Positions 35,282-47,297 of a stretch of DNA of 64,000 nt are shown here, piece after piece. Each line of letters begins with the position of its first letter. Position 1 is the stretch's first letter. This DNA is from Okapia johnstoni. Taxonomy: Eukaryota > Chordata > Mammalia > Artiodactyla > Giraffidae. The stretch is from assembly GCA_024291935.2 (NCBI GenBank), contig CM044321.1:62056985-62120984 (forward strand). Direction: 5' to 3'. The position numbers and the translations under genes were made by a program. The notes beneath the pieces are model-generated. The model saw only the letters and a list, made by a program, of their open reading frames with translations. It was not told the DNA's origin and did no database searches.

Positions 35282-36570
35282 CAGTATTATCACTAAGGAA
35301 GTAATAAGAATATGGCAGAACCTGTATTAATCTTGCAAGATTGTACTAATCTGGCTGGATCTTGCTAGATTCAAAGGCACCTTAATCATGAACTTAGTTG
35401 TATATATTATTTACAAAAAAAAAAACCTTGGGCCAAGTAACTCAGTCACCATGGATTAGGCAACTACCTAATAAGGCAAAATCATGTTTTTCTAGAGAAT
35501 TACAGAAGAGCCCTTACTCAGAATCAGTCTATACATCTGTGTTTCCAGTCTGCCCTATTTTCATCTGATTCCTTAACTGTTAGTTTCAGGAATCTATAAG
35601 TTAAACCACTTAATTTAAAACTGTTTGTGGTCACTGTGGATATCTGTGGATAGTAATAATGAAGTGTCAAATGCTCTTTTTAATTCATGCTTTTATAATT
35701 ACATGGACTCAGTTTACTTCATTTTTTCATGGAAAAAATTGTTTTAGAATTCTAAAATTATTTTCAATTTTTAAATTAAGTAGTAAGACTTTTAAAAACT
35801 ATCTCTACATGAATATATTAAGCTATTGACTTGGTCAACATATTAAAACTTTAGGAATCTTCTATTTAAAAGGCAACTTTGTCTCTGAAATCTCAAAATC
35901 AAATGCTATATTGTGTCTAAAATTCTGAAGATTGTGTAAATACGATCTTCACCACATATACTATATAAATTCATACAGGGAATGTTTAATCAGGCAGGTA
36001 AAAGTAGAGACTGGTTTATTTCTAGACACCTTTACTTATCACATCACTTAGCAACACCATTTAGTCAGAAGAATCTCTGGCATAAAATGCTCTGCTAATC
36101 CACTTTATCTCTTACAGTGTTACTTTTCTCCCTAATTAAATGAAACAGATATCAGGTAACATTTAATTGACTTTGTATCTTTTCTTATCGAGGCTGACTT
36201 TCACCACACACATACTTGATGTGGCAGAGGGAATAGGGAGGGGAAGGAGTGAGTAGTTTTCTCATCTTCGTCAAAATGATGCTGGAAAAGGGGAGTGAAG
36301 CGAGTCTATTAAGAGTATAAACTCATTCCATTCTCAGTGGTGTCTAGAACATAAATCAGTAAGATTCAGTACGCTTATTATTATAACTAAGCCAGAGAAA
36401 TTGCAGCGTCGACAAAAGCTGGAATGTCTAAAAACTAAATCTTTAAACTAGAATCATATCCAGGCATTACATGTAAGAAGAGGATCTCCATTATAAGAAA
36501 ACCAAGACAGAGTCTGATGTCACCATGAAAGTCTAGGCGAAGAATATTGGGAAAGTACTTGTTCACAGAT
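35282..36570. other. Intronic sequence without recognised gene
   Basis: Very AT-rich unique sequence; nothing recognised. Confidence 0.5.
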
Positions 36571-36581
36571 AAGAATGTTCA

Positions 36582-36796
36582 TAGTGTTAGTCTCTCAGCC
36601 GTGTCTGACTCTTTGCTACTTCATGGACTCATGGACTGTAGCCCGCCAGACTCCTCTGTCCATGGAATTCTCCAGGAAAGTACACTGTAGTGGGTAGCCA
36701 TTCCCTTCTCCAGGGGATCTTCCCGACTCAGGGATTGAACTCGGGTCTCCTGCATGGCAAGCAGAGTCTTTACCCTGTGAGCCACCAGGGAAGCCC
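36582..36796 (-). mobile_element. Bov-tA SINE at a BovB boundary
   Basis: Reverse copy from GTTAGTCTCTCAGCCGTGTC to GAGCCACCAGGGAAGCCC. Flanked by AAGAATGTTCA (36571-36581) and AAGAATGCTCA (36797-36807). The right copy is also the first recognisable BovB sequence. Confidence 0.92.
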
Positions 36797-38078
36797 AAGA
36801 ATGCTCAAACCACCATACACTTGCGCTCATTCCACAAGCTAACAAGGTAATGCTCAAAATCCCTCAAGCCATGCTTCAACAGTACATGAACCAAGAACTC
36901 CAGATGTACAAGCTGGATTTAGAAACAGCAGAGGAACCAGAGATCAAATTGCCAACATCTGCTGGATCATAGAAGAAGAGAGAATTCCAGAAAAAACACC
37001 TACTTCTGCTTCACTGACAACACTAAAGCCTTTGACTTGTGTGCATCAGAGCACACTTGCAAGATTCTTAAAGACATGGGAATATCAGACCACCTTACCT
37101 GCCTCCTGAGAAACCTGTATGCAGGTCAAGAAGCAACAATTAGAACCAGTCATGGAACAATGGACTGGTTCAAAATTTGGAAAGGAGTATGTCAAGACTG
37201 TATATTGTCACCCTGTTTATTTAACTTATATGCAGAGTATATCATGAGAAATGCCAGGCTGGAGGAATCACAAGCTAGAATCAAGATTGTCTGGAGAAAT
37301 ATCAGTAACCTCTGATATGCAGACGATATCATCCTAATGGCAGAAGCAAAGAGGAACTAAAGAGCCTCTTGATGAAGGTGAAAGAGGAGAGTGGAAAAAG
37401 CTGGCTTAAAATTCAACATTCAAAAAATGAAGATCATATCATCCAGTCCCATGGCAATGGGATAAAATGTGGAAACAGAGGCAGATTTTATTTTCTTGGG
37501 TTCCAAAATCACTGTAGATGGTACTGCAGCCATGAAATTAAAAGATGATTGCTCCTTGGAAGAAAAGCTGTGACAACCTTAGACAAAATATTAAAAAGCA
37601 GAGACATCACTTTGGCAACAAATGTCCATATAGTCAAAGTTATGGTTTTTCCAGTAGTTGTGTTTAGATGTTAGATCTGGACCATAAAGGAGGCTGAAAG
37701 CTGAAGAATTGATGCTTTCGAATTGTGGTGCTGTTAAAGATTCTTGACAGTCCCTTGGACTGCAAGGAGATCCAACCAGTCCATCCTAAAGGAAATCAGT
37801 CCTGAATATTCATTGGAAGGACTGATGATGAAGCTGAAGCTCCAATACTTTGGCTACCTGATGTGAAGAGCCTACTCACTGGAAAAGACTCTGATGTTGG
37901 GAAAGATTGAAGGCAAGAGGGAAAAGGGGACGACAGAGGATAAAATGATTGGATGGCATCACTGACATGGACATGAGTTTGAGCAAATTCTGGGAGACAG
38001 TGGAGGACAGGGAAGCCTGGTATGCTGCAGTTCACGGGGTCGCAAAGAGTTGGACACAACTGAATGACCAAATAACAG
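36797..38078 (+). mobile_element. BovB LINE, 5'-truncated, reverse transcriptase part and tail
   Basis: About 1.28 kb of plus-strand BovB, from the middle of the reverse transcriptase to the tail (GGGTCGCAAAGAGTTGGACA). A TGA at 37313-37315 sits immediately before the catalytic YADD-box codons, and further indels break the frame. It is more decayed than the copy at 54.7-58.2 kb. Confidence 0.93.
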
Positions 38079-38241
38079 GGAACAACAATAAAGACAAAAG
38101 TGAGGGAAGAGTTTGATCTTGTGTCAAATCATTGCCGAGTATCCTTTAGCTTGTGAGAGATGTTTGAAATAAAAGATGACATTGAAACAAAATTTTAAAA
38201 TTATTATATGAATGGCAGCACAAATAATAAAAAATAGCATA

Positions 38242-38481
38242 AGAGGAATTCCCTGCTGGTCCGGTGGTAAAGAAACCACCTGCCAATGCAGTGGACACAG
38301 GTTCGTTCCCTGGTCCAAAAAGATTCCACATGTCATGGGGCACCTGAGCCCATGTGCCACAACTACTGAGCCTGTGTGCCCTGGAGCCCGCGCTCCACAA
38401 CTAGAGAGTAGTCCCCGTTGGACACAGCTAGAGAAAAGTCTGCGCAGCATCGAAGACCCAGTGCAGCCAAAATTAAATAAT
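38242..38481 (+). mobile_element. CHRL-type SINE with target-site duplication
   Basis: GGAATTCCCTGCTGGTCCGG head, then GGGGCACCTGAGCCCATGTG, AGCCCGCGCTCCACAACTAG and GAAGACCCAGTGCAGCCAAA. The longest CHR-class copy here. Flanked by AATAGCATA at 38233-38241 and 38482-38490. Confidence 0.88.
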
Positions 38482-38490
38482 AATAGCATA

Positions 38491-39720
38491 CTACAAGGTT
38501 GTTAATATACTAAGCAGTACTATATATTATGTATACGTATATATGTTTCATGAAAGTGCCTCCAGTGTAAGATTATAGTACAACTCACTCATCAAATCTT
38601 TTTTTTCAATGCCAACAATTTCTTAAATGGTTAAGCATAGCTTACTTTTCTTAATTCTAGAGCAATGATGCAGTGCATTTAATTTGGGGCTATTTCTACA
38701 TAAACATGTAAAGCAAGAGAAAGACTATGGGAACACAAAATAGTTCTTTTCTGGCTCTATGGAAATTCCTGAAGTGGCTCTCTTGAGCTACACTTGGAAA
38801 CACTGTTTTCAGTGTTCTCCAATCATGCCTCTAACAGCTACACAAATGGAGTTAAAGGTAATAGGCAGGGCATTACCAGGATGAAATGATCAGACTTTTC
38901 TGCACCAGGGAAACCAGCAAAGAAATGGAGAACAGGCAGGTCTGCTCTCTCAGTTTGGAGGAAAGTAATCAGAGCTGTCTTGAAACAAAACGAGGAGAAT
39001 TGTGTCCTGGCTTCCTTCATCAAAAGATACTCTAAATGTGCCATTTTCTAAGCTTTCTTCAAAATTAACGAGAAGGATAAAAAGTAGTTCTAAACTGAAA
39101 ACCAAATATAGTGAGATAATTATGTTCCCTTAATCTTTGGAATTTCTTCGTACCAAGAATATTAATAGCATTGGCAAAAAGTGAGACAGTACTAGGAATA
39201 ACTGAATAATTTATTCTGGAATCTTCTACCTCAACAACACTATAACCATCTAAAGATACATTGTTTTCTTAACCTAGTATTTATATTATTTATTTCCTAT
39301 GTGAAAAATCACTTATGCAACACGGCTTGGCAATTGATTTTTTATTCTTAGGGGCAGAAACAGGTCAATAAATTAATGATTTTAGTTAATTTACACTGTC
39401 TTAAAACTAAATGTTCAGGAAAACTTTTCCCCCTCATTTACACAAACATTATTGCTCCCAACAAATGTACATTATGAAATCGATCTACATTTGTCAAGCA
39501 AGAACCAAAACATCTATATTTTTGAGTGTATGTGTGTGTGGTTCATACATTCTTCACTTTATCACAATGTTAAGCTTTAATAAGCCATATTTTTCCTTAT
39601 TTGCAGTCAGGATTAAGTATGACATTTGTCCCTTTGATGTCACTGGAATATTGGAGAAAGACCCATGGCTTTAATACTTACAAGGTAGAAACAAATAAAT
39701 AAGGCTGTTAAATAAAATCT
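38491..39720. other. Intronic sequence without recognised gene
   Basis: AT-rich unique sequence; no repeat or gene recognised. Confidence 0.5.
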
Positions 39721-39721
39721 A

Positions 39722-39897
39722 TGAAAGTTGCTCAGTCGTGTCTGACTCTTTGTGACCCCATGGACTATACAGTCCACAGAATTCTCCAGGCCAGAATACT
39801 GGAGTGGGTAGCCTTCCCCTTCTCCAAGGGATCTTCCCAACCCAGGTCTCCCACATTGCAGGCAGATTCTTTACTAGCTGAGCCACAAGGGAAACCC
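39722..39897 (-). mobile_element. Bov-tA SINE
   Basis: Reverse copy: GTTGCTCAGTCGTGTCTGAC, GGACTATACAGTCCACAGAA, GGCCAGAATACTGGAGTGGG, head ending GAGCCACAAGGGAAACCC. The head has a short internal deletion. Confidence 0.92.
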
Positions 39898-39900
39898 AAA

Positions 39901-40890
39901 TAACATTTATAAAGTAATAACTCAAACACTATTTATAAGAACATTAGAGGGACAAAGTTTTAAAAAGCGACTAGTTTTCCTGCGATATCATAGGAAAATA
40001 AGATTTCACATTTTTATTACACAGAATCAAGAAGTATCTGTTTACTACAAATCATTTGCACAAGTGATACCGAGCTTTTAAGGAACGTTAGGAGCAAAAA
40101 TTAAATATCCACAGCCCTTTTCCAATGACCTCAATGAAGAATTTAAAAATATATGCTTCCTTATTACTTAAAGTTACTAATTTTCTCAAAGATGCATTTA
40201 CTGAATTGTTTTTTTCTTTATAAATCTGTCAGCTGCATGACTACAGCATTCTGTACTAAATATATTTAGTTGACTCTAAGATCTGGACAAACATGGTATG
40301 TTATCACTATCTTCAGCTGGTTGCAGCCCAGTGTATTAGACTTGCAATCAAAACTATCCTTCGAACTTCCCACAACTGCTAAATCGAGATGTTTCAGAGT
40401 ACTATGTTTTGGTAAAAGTGGGTTACTATATTTAATCTTCAAGTCTATAAAATGTACACTTCCAAGCATCAAAAAAAGAGAAATAAAACATGTACAGTGA
40501 GCTCAAGAAGTACAGTGTTTTGCATTTCCATGATTTGGCCAAAGTGGAAACTCATTACTACTAGATTAATGGAAATCTTAGCTTAGCTACTTACTAGGTC
40601 CAATGACTTTGGAAGCATTCTTAGCCTTTAGAGTCAGCACTGAAGGAAGTGTTCATTATCTTTCCACCTTCACCCCTCCTATCCCATCTTTCCACCAAAA
40701 ACAGATAGTCAAACTTTACACACAGTTACTGTGAGAAAGGCAAGAGAAAGGAGGAAAGAAAAGGACACAAGGAGGAAGGGAGAGAGGGGAAATAAAAGCA
40801 AGGAAAAAAGAAAAGCTGTGGAAACCCTCACTGGAGTAGCTACCTGCACAGTTGCTGCTATGCCACAGAAACTGTACTGCATGAATGATC
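39901..40890. other. Intronic sequence without recognised gene
   Basis: AT-rich unique sequence. An A+G-rich run at 40730-40820 produces a lysine- and arginine-rich chance frame. Confidence 0.45.
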
Positions 40891-40894
40891 CTAT

Positions 40895-41075
40895 TTCTAT
40901 GAATAATTTTACTGAAATCTTCAAAAGAACCCTAATAGCCAGGTACTATTATTGTCCCACTTTACAAATGAAACGGAGGCTGAGAAAGGTTCAGTCTCCT
41001 GGCCCAGGGTCATATCACCAATTCTTGTTGGAGGCAGAACCTATATTAATTCCAGTTTTAACTCCCCTCACTCCA
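40895..41075 (-). mobile_element. MIR
   Basis: GGTACTATTATTGTCCCACT, TTTACAAATGAAACGGAGGC and CTGGCCCAGGGTCATATCAC are the reverse complement of the MIR core. It lies inside an open frame of 190 codons (40731-41303), which argues against that frame being a gene. Confidence 0.78.
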
Positions 41076-41469
41076 ATGGAGAGGAAGACACACAGGGTCA
41101 GGAGACTGGCCTTCCTGTGTACACATTTCAAAGAAGTAAGGCATCTCATGATTAACACGTTTGAAGTGACCTCTTCATTTTCCCCCTTAGACCGTCTCCA
41201 CACCCCTCTAGTCTTTCCCACCTCAGTGAATGCAGCCCCACTCTCCTCTGGCCAAGAAACCCAGCATCATGCTTACGTTCTCTTTTTTCCAGTCCATCAG
41301 TAAGTCCCGCAGATTGAGATGTGAAATTATGCAAGCCCATCCTCCTCTCCGTATCACATCTGTCTTCCTGCATCAGCCCCACATCAGTCTCCCTTCTTCC
41401 TCCTTGAAATGCCCCCTTGACTCTCTACCGCTACAAGAGCTATCAACTGAAAACATCAGTTACAACTTG

Positions 41470-41800
41470 TGAACTCCCTTGTTTTAAAAAGACATGGGGG
41501 CTTCTCTTTCCCTTAGAACAAAATCCGAATTACTACCCTGGGTTTGTGAGGCTCTGTACCATCTGGCCCCGTCTAGCTCTCTGGCATCCACTATCTGGGG
41601 CCACTCTCTCATTGTTTATTGAGCTCAGAGTGTGTTGATGCTCTTCTGGTCCCTTGGACACACCAAGCTCAGTGCCTCTGCACCTGCTTTTCCTTCCTCC
41701 TGGAACATTTCTTCCTCCCTTCTTCCTGTGGCAGCTTCATCTCATCTGAAGTCTAAGCTTATCACCTTTCTGAAGCCTTTCCTGATAGGTGCATCTTTAT
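41470..41800 (+). repeat. Possible ancient interspersed repeat
   Basis: GTACCATCTGGCCCCGTCTA, TTGGACACACCAAGCTCAGT and CTGGAACATTTCTTCCTCCC resemble a widespread old mammalian repeat; the family is not certain. No gene is seen between 41100 and 42067. Confidence 0.4.
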
Positions 41801-42079
41801 CTTGGATTTACTGATAACCTCTACAATAGTTTAAACAATGTATACGTGTTGTATCTGTCTACTGTTCTATTATCCATACCTATCAGAACCTCAGATCAGA
41901 TCATAATTGCCATGACTGTCACTGTTTTTCAAGATCCCAATAGACACATGAAACATAGTGGCTGCTCCAAAAGTACTTGCTGAATAATTCAATAAGCAAA
42001 TGAATAAGGAAATTATTTTCACCCAGTAAGTTTCACCATAGAAACTCTTTCATTGCATTCTGGTTCTATTGTATTCTTA

Positions 42080-42302
42080 AGTGTGTGCGTGTGTGCTAAG
42101 TCACTTTAGTTGTGTCCGACTAAGTGCGACCCTGTGGGCTGTAGCCTGCCAGGCTCCTCTGTTCAAGGAATTCGCCAGGCAAGAATACTGGAGTGGGTTG
42201 CCGTACCCTCCTCCAGGGGATCTTCTGGACCCAGGAATGGAACCCTCATCTCTTTATGTCTCCTGCACTGGCTGGGGTAGGTTCTTTATCACTAGTGCCA
42301 CC
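42080..42302 (-). mobile_element. Bov-tA SINE, first unit of tandem pair
   Basis: Reverse copy: GCTAAGTCACTTTAGTTGTG to CACTAGTGCCACCT. It is joined directly to a second copy. The pair as a whole is flanked by ATTGTATTCTTA at 42068-42079 and 42498-42509. Confidence 0.93.
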
Positions 42303-42497
42303 TCAAGTCATGTCCGACTCTTTGCGACCCCATGGACATAGCCCACCAGGCTCCCCTGTCCATGGAATTTTCAAGGCAAGAATACTGGAGTGGGTAGCCA
42401 TTTGCTTCTCCATGGGATCTTCCTCACCCAGGGATCGAACCTGGGTCTCCTGCATTGCAGGCAGATTCTTTACCATCTGAGCCACTAGGGAAACCCC
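42303..42497 (-). mobile_element. Bov-tA SINE, second unit of tandem pair
   Basis: Reverse copy: CAAGTCATGTCCGACTCTTT to GAGCCACTAGGGAAACCCC. It shares the outer target-site duplication with the first unit; no duplication is seen at the junction. Confidence 0.93.
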
Positions 42498-42509
42498 ATT
42501 GTATTCTTA

Positions 42510-43050
42510 CAGGTTCTAACAAATATACAATTATACTAATTACAATTGTGTTACTAGACCATTAAACACCACATTCTATTTCTCCTGACTTCCCAGGGCA
42601 AACTTAAAGAGACAGATTGGAATATTTTTGAGTTATGTAATATATACCATGAATAAATACTTGATTTGAAACTATGGTATTTTAATCACTTATGAAACAT
42701 TCGCTTAGTGTTTAAAAGGTGATTATCATTTGCTTTCAGAGTAAACATAGAACCATGCTAAACTTCAAAGATGTGTCTAATACTTATCTTGGTTGCTTCC
42801 AATTGCTGACAGTTAAAATAACGCTGCTATAAACAAAAAATATGATATATCTAATACAGATTCATATTCATGGGAGGAGTTAATGATTTAGCAAAGGCTT
42901 CCTCTGAACTAAAGCTAATAAAAATGGTACATCCATACAATTTTGGAATGAACCTACAGAATAATAACTAATAAAGTGTAGTTTATACTTTTCTATTTAA
43001 AAGGTACAACTTCTTTCATGGATACAGTACAGATATTTTATAGGTTCATA
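42510..43050. other. Intronic sequence without recognised gene
   Basis: AT-rich unique sequence; nothing recognised. Confidence 0.5.
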
Positions 43051-43192
43051 CTTTTATTTTTTATTTGTTTTTTTTCTTTTTGGCCATATGATTTTAGTGG
43101 CTTGTGGAATCTTAGTTCCCTGACCAGGGATTGAACCAGTACCCTTGCAATGGAAGCATGGCATCCTAACAACTGGACTGCAGGAGAATTCC
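43051..43192 (-). mobile_element. CHR SINE
   Basis: T-rich tail, GGCTTGTGGAATCTTAGTTC, CCTGACCAGGGATTGAACCA and an eroded head AACTGGACTGCAGGAGAATT. Confidence 0.87.
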
Positions 43193-44160
43193 TGATTCCT
43201 GCTTTTAAAGGCAGGGGTCTGGCATAGAAAGACCTTGATGACTTGAACTGTTCTGAACCGCTCAATGAAAAAAGAAAGGCTTACAAACATTATGCCATAG
43301 TCACCAACAGCTCCTCCCAGGATCAGTTTTGTAGTGGATCTGTGCTCTCTTATAGGTTAAAAATACTTGCATCAGTGCCTGACATTACTTCACTGTCTTA
43401 TTATAATCCCCTGAGACTCTAGTATCTTTCCTCTGGTTCTCATGTCACTAGCAATTAACTTTATTGCCAAGAATGCTTGCTTTTTTCCCTCTCAGCTGAA
43501 TATTTGTATAATCTTTTAATGCTTGTACTCAGACCTCGTTTTCCGACTTACTGCACTTATCTATATTTTTCCAGCCTTGCTTTAAATTCAAGCTAATTAT
43601 CAATAATGACTTTGCCTTAAACCGTAAAGTTACCGGTCACCTTCCAGCAGAAACTTGTGCTCCTTCTTGCCAGAATGAAGAGCGTCCAGTCTCCTCGTGT
43701 CTTGACTATTCAATCGTCAAGTACAGACTAAAAATCTGAAAGACTCGTCCTCAACTGACATTTCACATACAGAAATGACTTTGCAGCTTTTTCTACTATG
43801 TCAAGAAGCTATTTATATCTTTCAATAGCATATGAATTAGGGATCTTGGTGGATGAAAAACTAGGCACCACAAAGCACAATCAAAGACAGTGGCAGCACA
43901 TGTCTGGCTACGGACCAGATGCTTTATAATGGCCAACACACATATCATGTCTGACACCCCATTTTCAGTGCCAAAACCAGAGACAGACTCTCTTAGTTGG
44001 CATGCCCGTGTCATATGAGAGCTGAAATGAGGAAATGGCCAACCAATTTTCATAATGGAGAAAAAGTAGGGCCCCTCCTACTTAGTATAACCAGCTAGAT
44101 GATCACATATCCTAGTTCTTTCTTCTGCCCATCAAGAAGTATCTTGATTTATGTCAGAGT
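43193..44160. other. Intronic sequence without recognised gene
   Basis: Unique sequence; nothing recognised. Confidence 0.5.
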
Positions 44161-44164
44161 TTGC

Positions 44165-44355
44165 GGTCGACATGTACACACTGCTATATTTACAACAGAT
44201 AACCAACAAGGACCTACTGTATAGCACAGGGAGCTTTGCTTAATATTCTGTAATAACTGAAGGGGAAAAGAACTTGAAAAAGAATGGATATATGTATATG
44301 TATAACTGAATCCCTTTGCTGTATACCTGAAACTATCACAACATTGTTAATCAAG
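44165..44355 (+). mobile_element. L1 3' end fragment
   Basis: AACAAGGACCTACTGTATAG, CACAGGGAGCTTTGCTTAAT, CTTTGCTGTATACCTGAAAC and CAACATTGTTAATCAA form the cetartiodactyl L1 3' end. Confidence 0.82.
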
Positions 44356-45510
44356 AGAGATAGCAGAAAAAGTGAAGTATCTTGAATCTGATGAATTTGA
44401 TGCTGACACTTTGAGACTTGAAACAAGAAACAGAAAAAATGTACATAATGACTTTTTAATAAGAATTGAGGATACTTTATGCTAATATACTTTCTACTTC
44501 TCTTCTTGTCGTAAAGTTGTCTCACATGAGGCAAAAAAATTGGGGTGACTAAAAACACTTTAGGCAGTGGTTGTGACTTAAATATTTCAGTGATTTATAA
44601 AAAATGTCTATATCTCTTTAAATTTTTAAAATCATATTATATGATACAATTGTTTATATAATATAGTGACAACTATTTTATTTTCTGAAAAGTATTCTTT
44701 AATGAGCTCTAAACTGGTGTTTACTGTGAATCTCTTCAGTCTTAAGTATATTTCACTGAAGGTTTCAAAGGCATTTTTATAGGAGTTAGTTCCATGTGTT
44801 TAAAAATGTGAAAGCTTTACTAAAAATCTTTTTTGGTGCCATAGGGATTTAAATTAATGCTAGGATGAGAGAATGTTCTAAAAGAATGCACAGGTCCCCT
44901 TGGAATTGTTTACAGGAGCTTTTCACAGAATACTATTTAATCAATCCTTATATAAAATAGAGCTTCTTTTTGCCATTTATCTATTCATTTATATTAATAT
45001 TTGTGGAATATTTACTCCGTGTTCACCCATGTGCAGGCACTGGAATAAAGATTAATGACATCTTTTTGATTTGAAAAAGTTTCTTCTCTACTAATGAAGA
45101 TCTTCACAGTAGCAAATAATCAGGATATAACATTCTTGTTACAGATAAAGATAAGGACAGAAGCACAAAAGAAAAAAAAGGGCATGACAAATTTTGTAAT
45201 CAACATGTTGGGAACAACTCTATAGAGGCAATGACATTTGAGTTGAAAGTTGAAGAGTGATTAACAGTCATTAGGGCTGAGGGTGGGGCATGCCCGGAAC
45301 AGTTACCTGAGACTGGGTTTCATCATAATAAAGAGCTACAGGAGTTTTCTGGAGAAAAAACTAAAAAGGGGCAGGAGCAAGTCCATGTTAAAATACGTAG
45401 AATGTGAGAATAGGAAAATTACAGTTAAACACTGAGAAGAAATCAGGTAAGAAATGCTCTGTTAAAAAGGGGATAAAAGAATGCGTGTTTTTCTCAGAAA
45501 TAGAGACACA
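44356..45510. other. Intronic sequence, old repeat remnants
   Basis: Mostly unique. About 44980-45060 and 45110-45300 look like very old mammalian repeats (for example GCAATGACATTTGAGTTGAA), family uncertain. No gene is seen. Confidence 0.4.
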
Positions 45511-45514
45511 GACA

Positions 45515-45782
45515 TAGAACGGTGGATAACAAGTGGGGAGAGGTGGGACGGGATGGACTGGGAGATTGGAATTGACACATAAAACTACTATGTATAAAGT
45601 AGATAACCAATGGGAACCCTCTGTGTAGCACAGGAAACTCTGCTCAATGCTTTGAGGTGACCTAAGTGGGAAGGAAACCCAAGGAAGAGAGAATATAGGT
45701 AAACGTGTGGCTGATTTACTTTGCCGTACAGCAGAAACTAATACAACATTGTAAAGCAACTATACTCCAATAAAAAAATAAA
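45515..45782 (+). mobile_element. L1 3' end fragment
   Basis: GGTGGGACGGGATGGACTGG, TGTGTAGCACAGGAAACTCT, GCAGAAACTAATACAACATT and CTATACTCCAATAAAAAAAT, with a polyadenylation-like end. Confidence 0.85.
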
Positions 45783-45965
45783 GGAATACATGCTTTTTTC
45801 TTCCCACAAAATTCCAGGGTACTAGATCTGGAATTTCATTCAAAGAGGCAATTATCAAAAGAGGATGTATATCCAAGTCTGTATTATTATTATTATTATA
45901 CTGAGTTGCCCTTGAGAAGGCAGAAAGAATAAAAACAAAAGACATGGAAGACAGTTTAGCTAAAT

Positions 45966-46172
45966 CCAGTTGGTGCAGTGGTAAAGAATCGACCTGCCAA
46001 TGCAGGAGACACAGGGTTCCATCCCTGAGTTGGGAAGATCCCCTGGAGGAGGAAATGGCAACACACTCTGGTATTCTTGCCTGGAAAATTCCATGGACAG
46101 AGAAGTCTGGTGGGTTACAGTCCATGGGGGTACAAAGAGTCGGACATGAGCAAGCATGCACTCACATAGGTG
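45966..46172 (+). mobile_element. Bov-tA SINE
   Basis: Diverged head (CAGTTGGTGCAGTGGTAAAG), GGAGGAGGAAATGGCAACAC, ending CGGACATGAGCAAGCATGCA. Confidence 0.9.
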
Positions 46173-46330
46173 ATTGTAAAGCACACTTACGTAGGAAATC
46201 TCTTCAGCAGAAGCCATAGATAACAGAAGCACATTTCATAACTCCAGAATCTGATTTTTTTAGATTGTAGCTATGAAAATGCTTGTGTTGTTTGGCACCA
46301 GAAAATCTGGATGGATGACTTATTTTGATA

Positions 46331-46382
46331 TATTTTTTTTTTTTGGCTGCACCACGCTGTTTGTTGGACTTTAGTAACTCTA
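46331..46382 (-). mobile_element. CHR SINE, piece 1, split by Bov-tA
   Basis: T-run, then GGCTGCACCACGCTGTTTGT and GGACTTTAGTAACTC form the tail side of a reverse CHR SINE. The head side resumes at 46589. Confidence 0.72.
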
Positions 46383-46588
46383 ACAGTGAAAGTGTTAGTC
46401 GCTCAGTTGTGTCTGACTCTTTGTGACCCCATGGACTGTAGCTCGCCAGGCTCCTCTGTCCATGGGATTCTTCTCTTTAGTCAAAAATACATTTCCTCCT
46501 CCAGGGGATCTTTCTAACCCAGGGATCAAACTCGGGTCTCCTGCATTCCAGGTGGATTCTTTACCACCTGAGGCATCAGGGAAGCCCA
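46383..46588 (-). mobile_element. Bov-tA SINE nested in CHR, with an odd internal patch
   Basis: Reverse copy: GTGTTAGTCGCTCAGTTGTG to CATCAGGGAAGCCC. The usual segment with CAAGAATACTGGAGTGGG is replaced at about 46470-46494 by CTTTAGTCAAAAATACATTT. Confidence 0.9.
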
Positions 46589-46658
46589 CCAGGGATTGAA
46601 CATGGGCCCTTAGCAATGACAGTGCAGAGTCTTAACCACTGGATCGCCATGGAATTGC
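46589..46658 (-). mobile_element. CHR SINE, piece 2
   Basis: ACCAGGGATTGAACATGGGC and GAGTCTTAACCACTGGATCG complete the interrupted CHR SINE. Confidence 0.75.
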
Positions 46659-47296
46659 TGCATCTTCTTTAATAACATTCCAATGCACATATTTCATTAG
46701 TAAATGATCACTTTAAGAATTACATTATGACGGATTTTATAATTATGAATTTTCAGGGCTGTATAACATTTTCTGATGTTGATACCATTACTAAAAAGCT
46801 CTTCCTATTTTTATTGGCATTTAGACAAATTTCCAGATAGCTATTGTTCACATGGTGACATACATGTGCCTACAAGTCTTTACTTCTATTAAGCTAGGTC
46901 TAAAATGGAGTCTTATAGCCTTCCTGACTCCATCTACAACTCATAGATGCTTCTTCAACTTCATTTTCTTAGTTTCCAACTTCACAAATAGTTTGGAAGT
47001 GTAACTGTTTCATGATAATCCCTGAGGTGAATTTTTTTAAAGTTTCTTTGTAATTGAATTGATAAAACAGTATAAAATTGTATCTTAAGATTGATTTGAT
47101 TTGTGTTTATTTTAACTTTAGAAAGAATACATTTTTCTCCACATGTAGTTAGAAAAATTACAGTGTGATACAAGGAAAGAATACTATAAACGTTAGGATA
47201 CAATGACCTTTAAGGTATTCCAAAATAAAAGACTATACTCCAAAGGATGCAGAACTTTTACCTATTAGCAGATCCTACTCTTCGAATGGGTAAAAA
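46659..47296. other. Intronic sequence without recognised gene
   Basis: AT-rich unique sequence; nothing recognised. Confidence 0.5.
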
Positions 47297-47297
47297 C

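Noticed and set aside
40731..41303. Open frame of 190 codons on the plus strand
   Set aside because: It begins in an A+G-rich run, crosses a MIR element, has no recognisable domain and lies in an intron of FREM2. It is probably chance.
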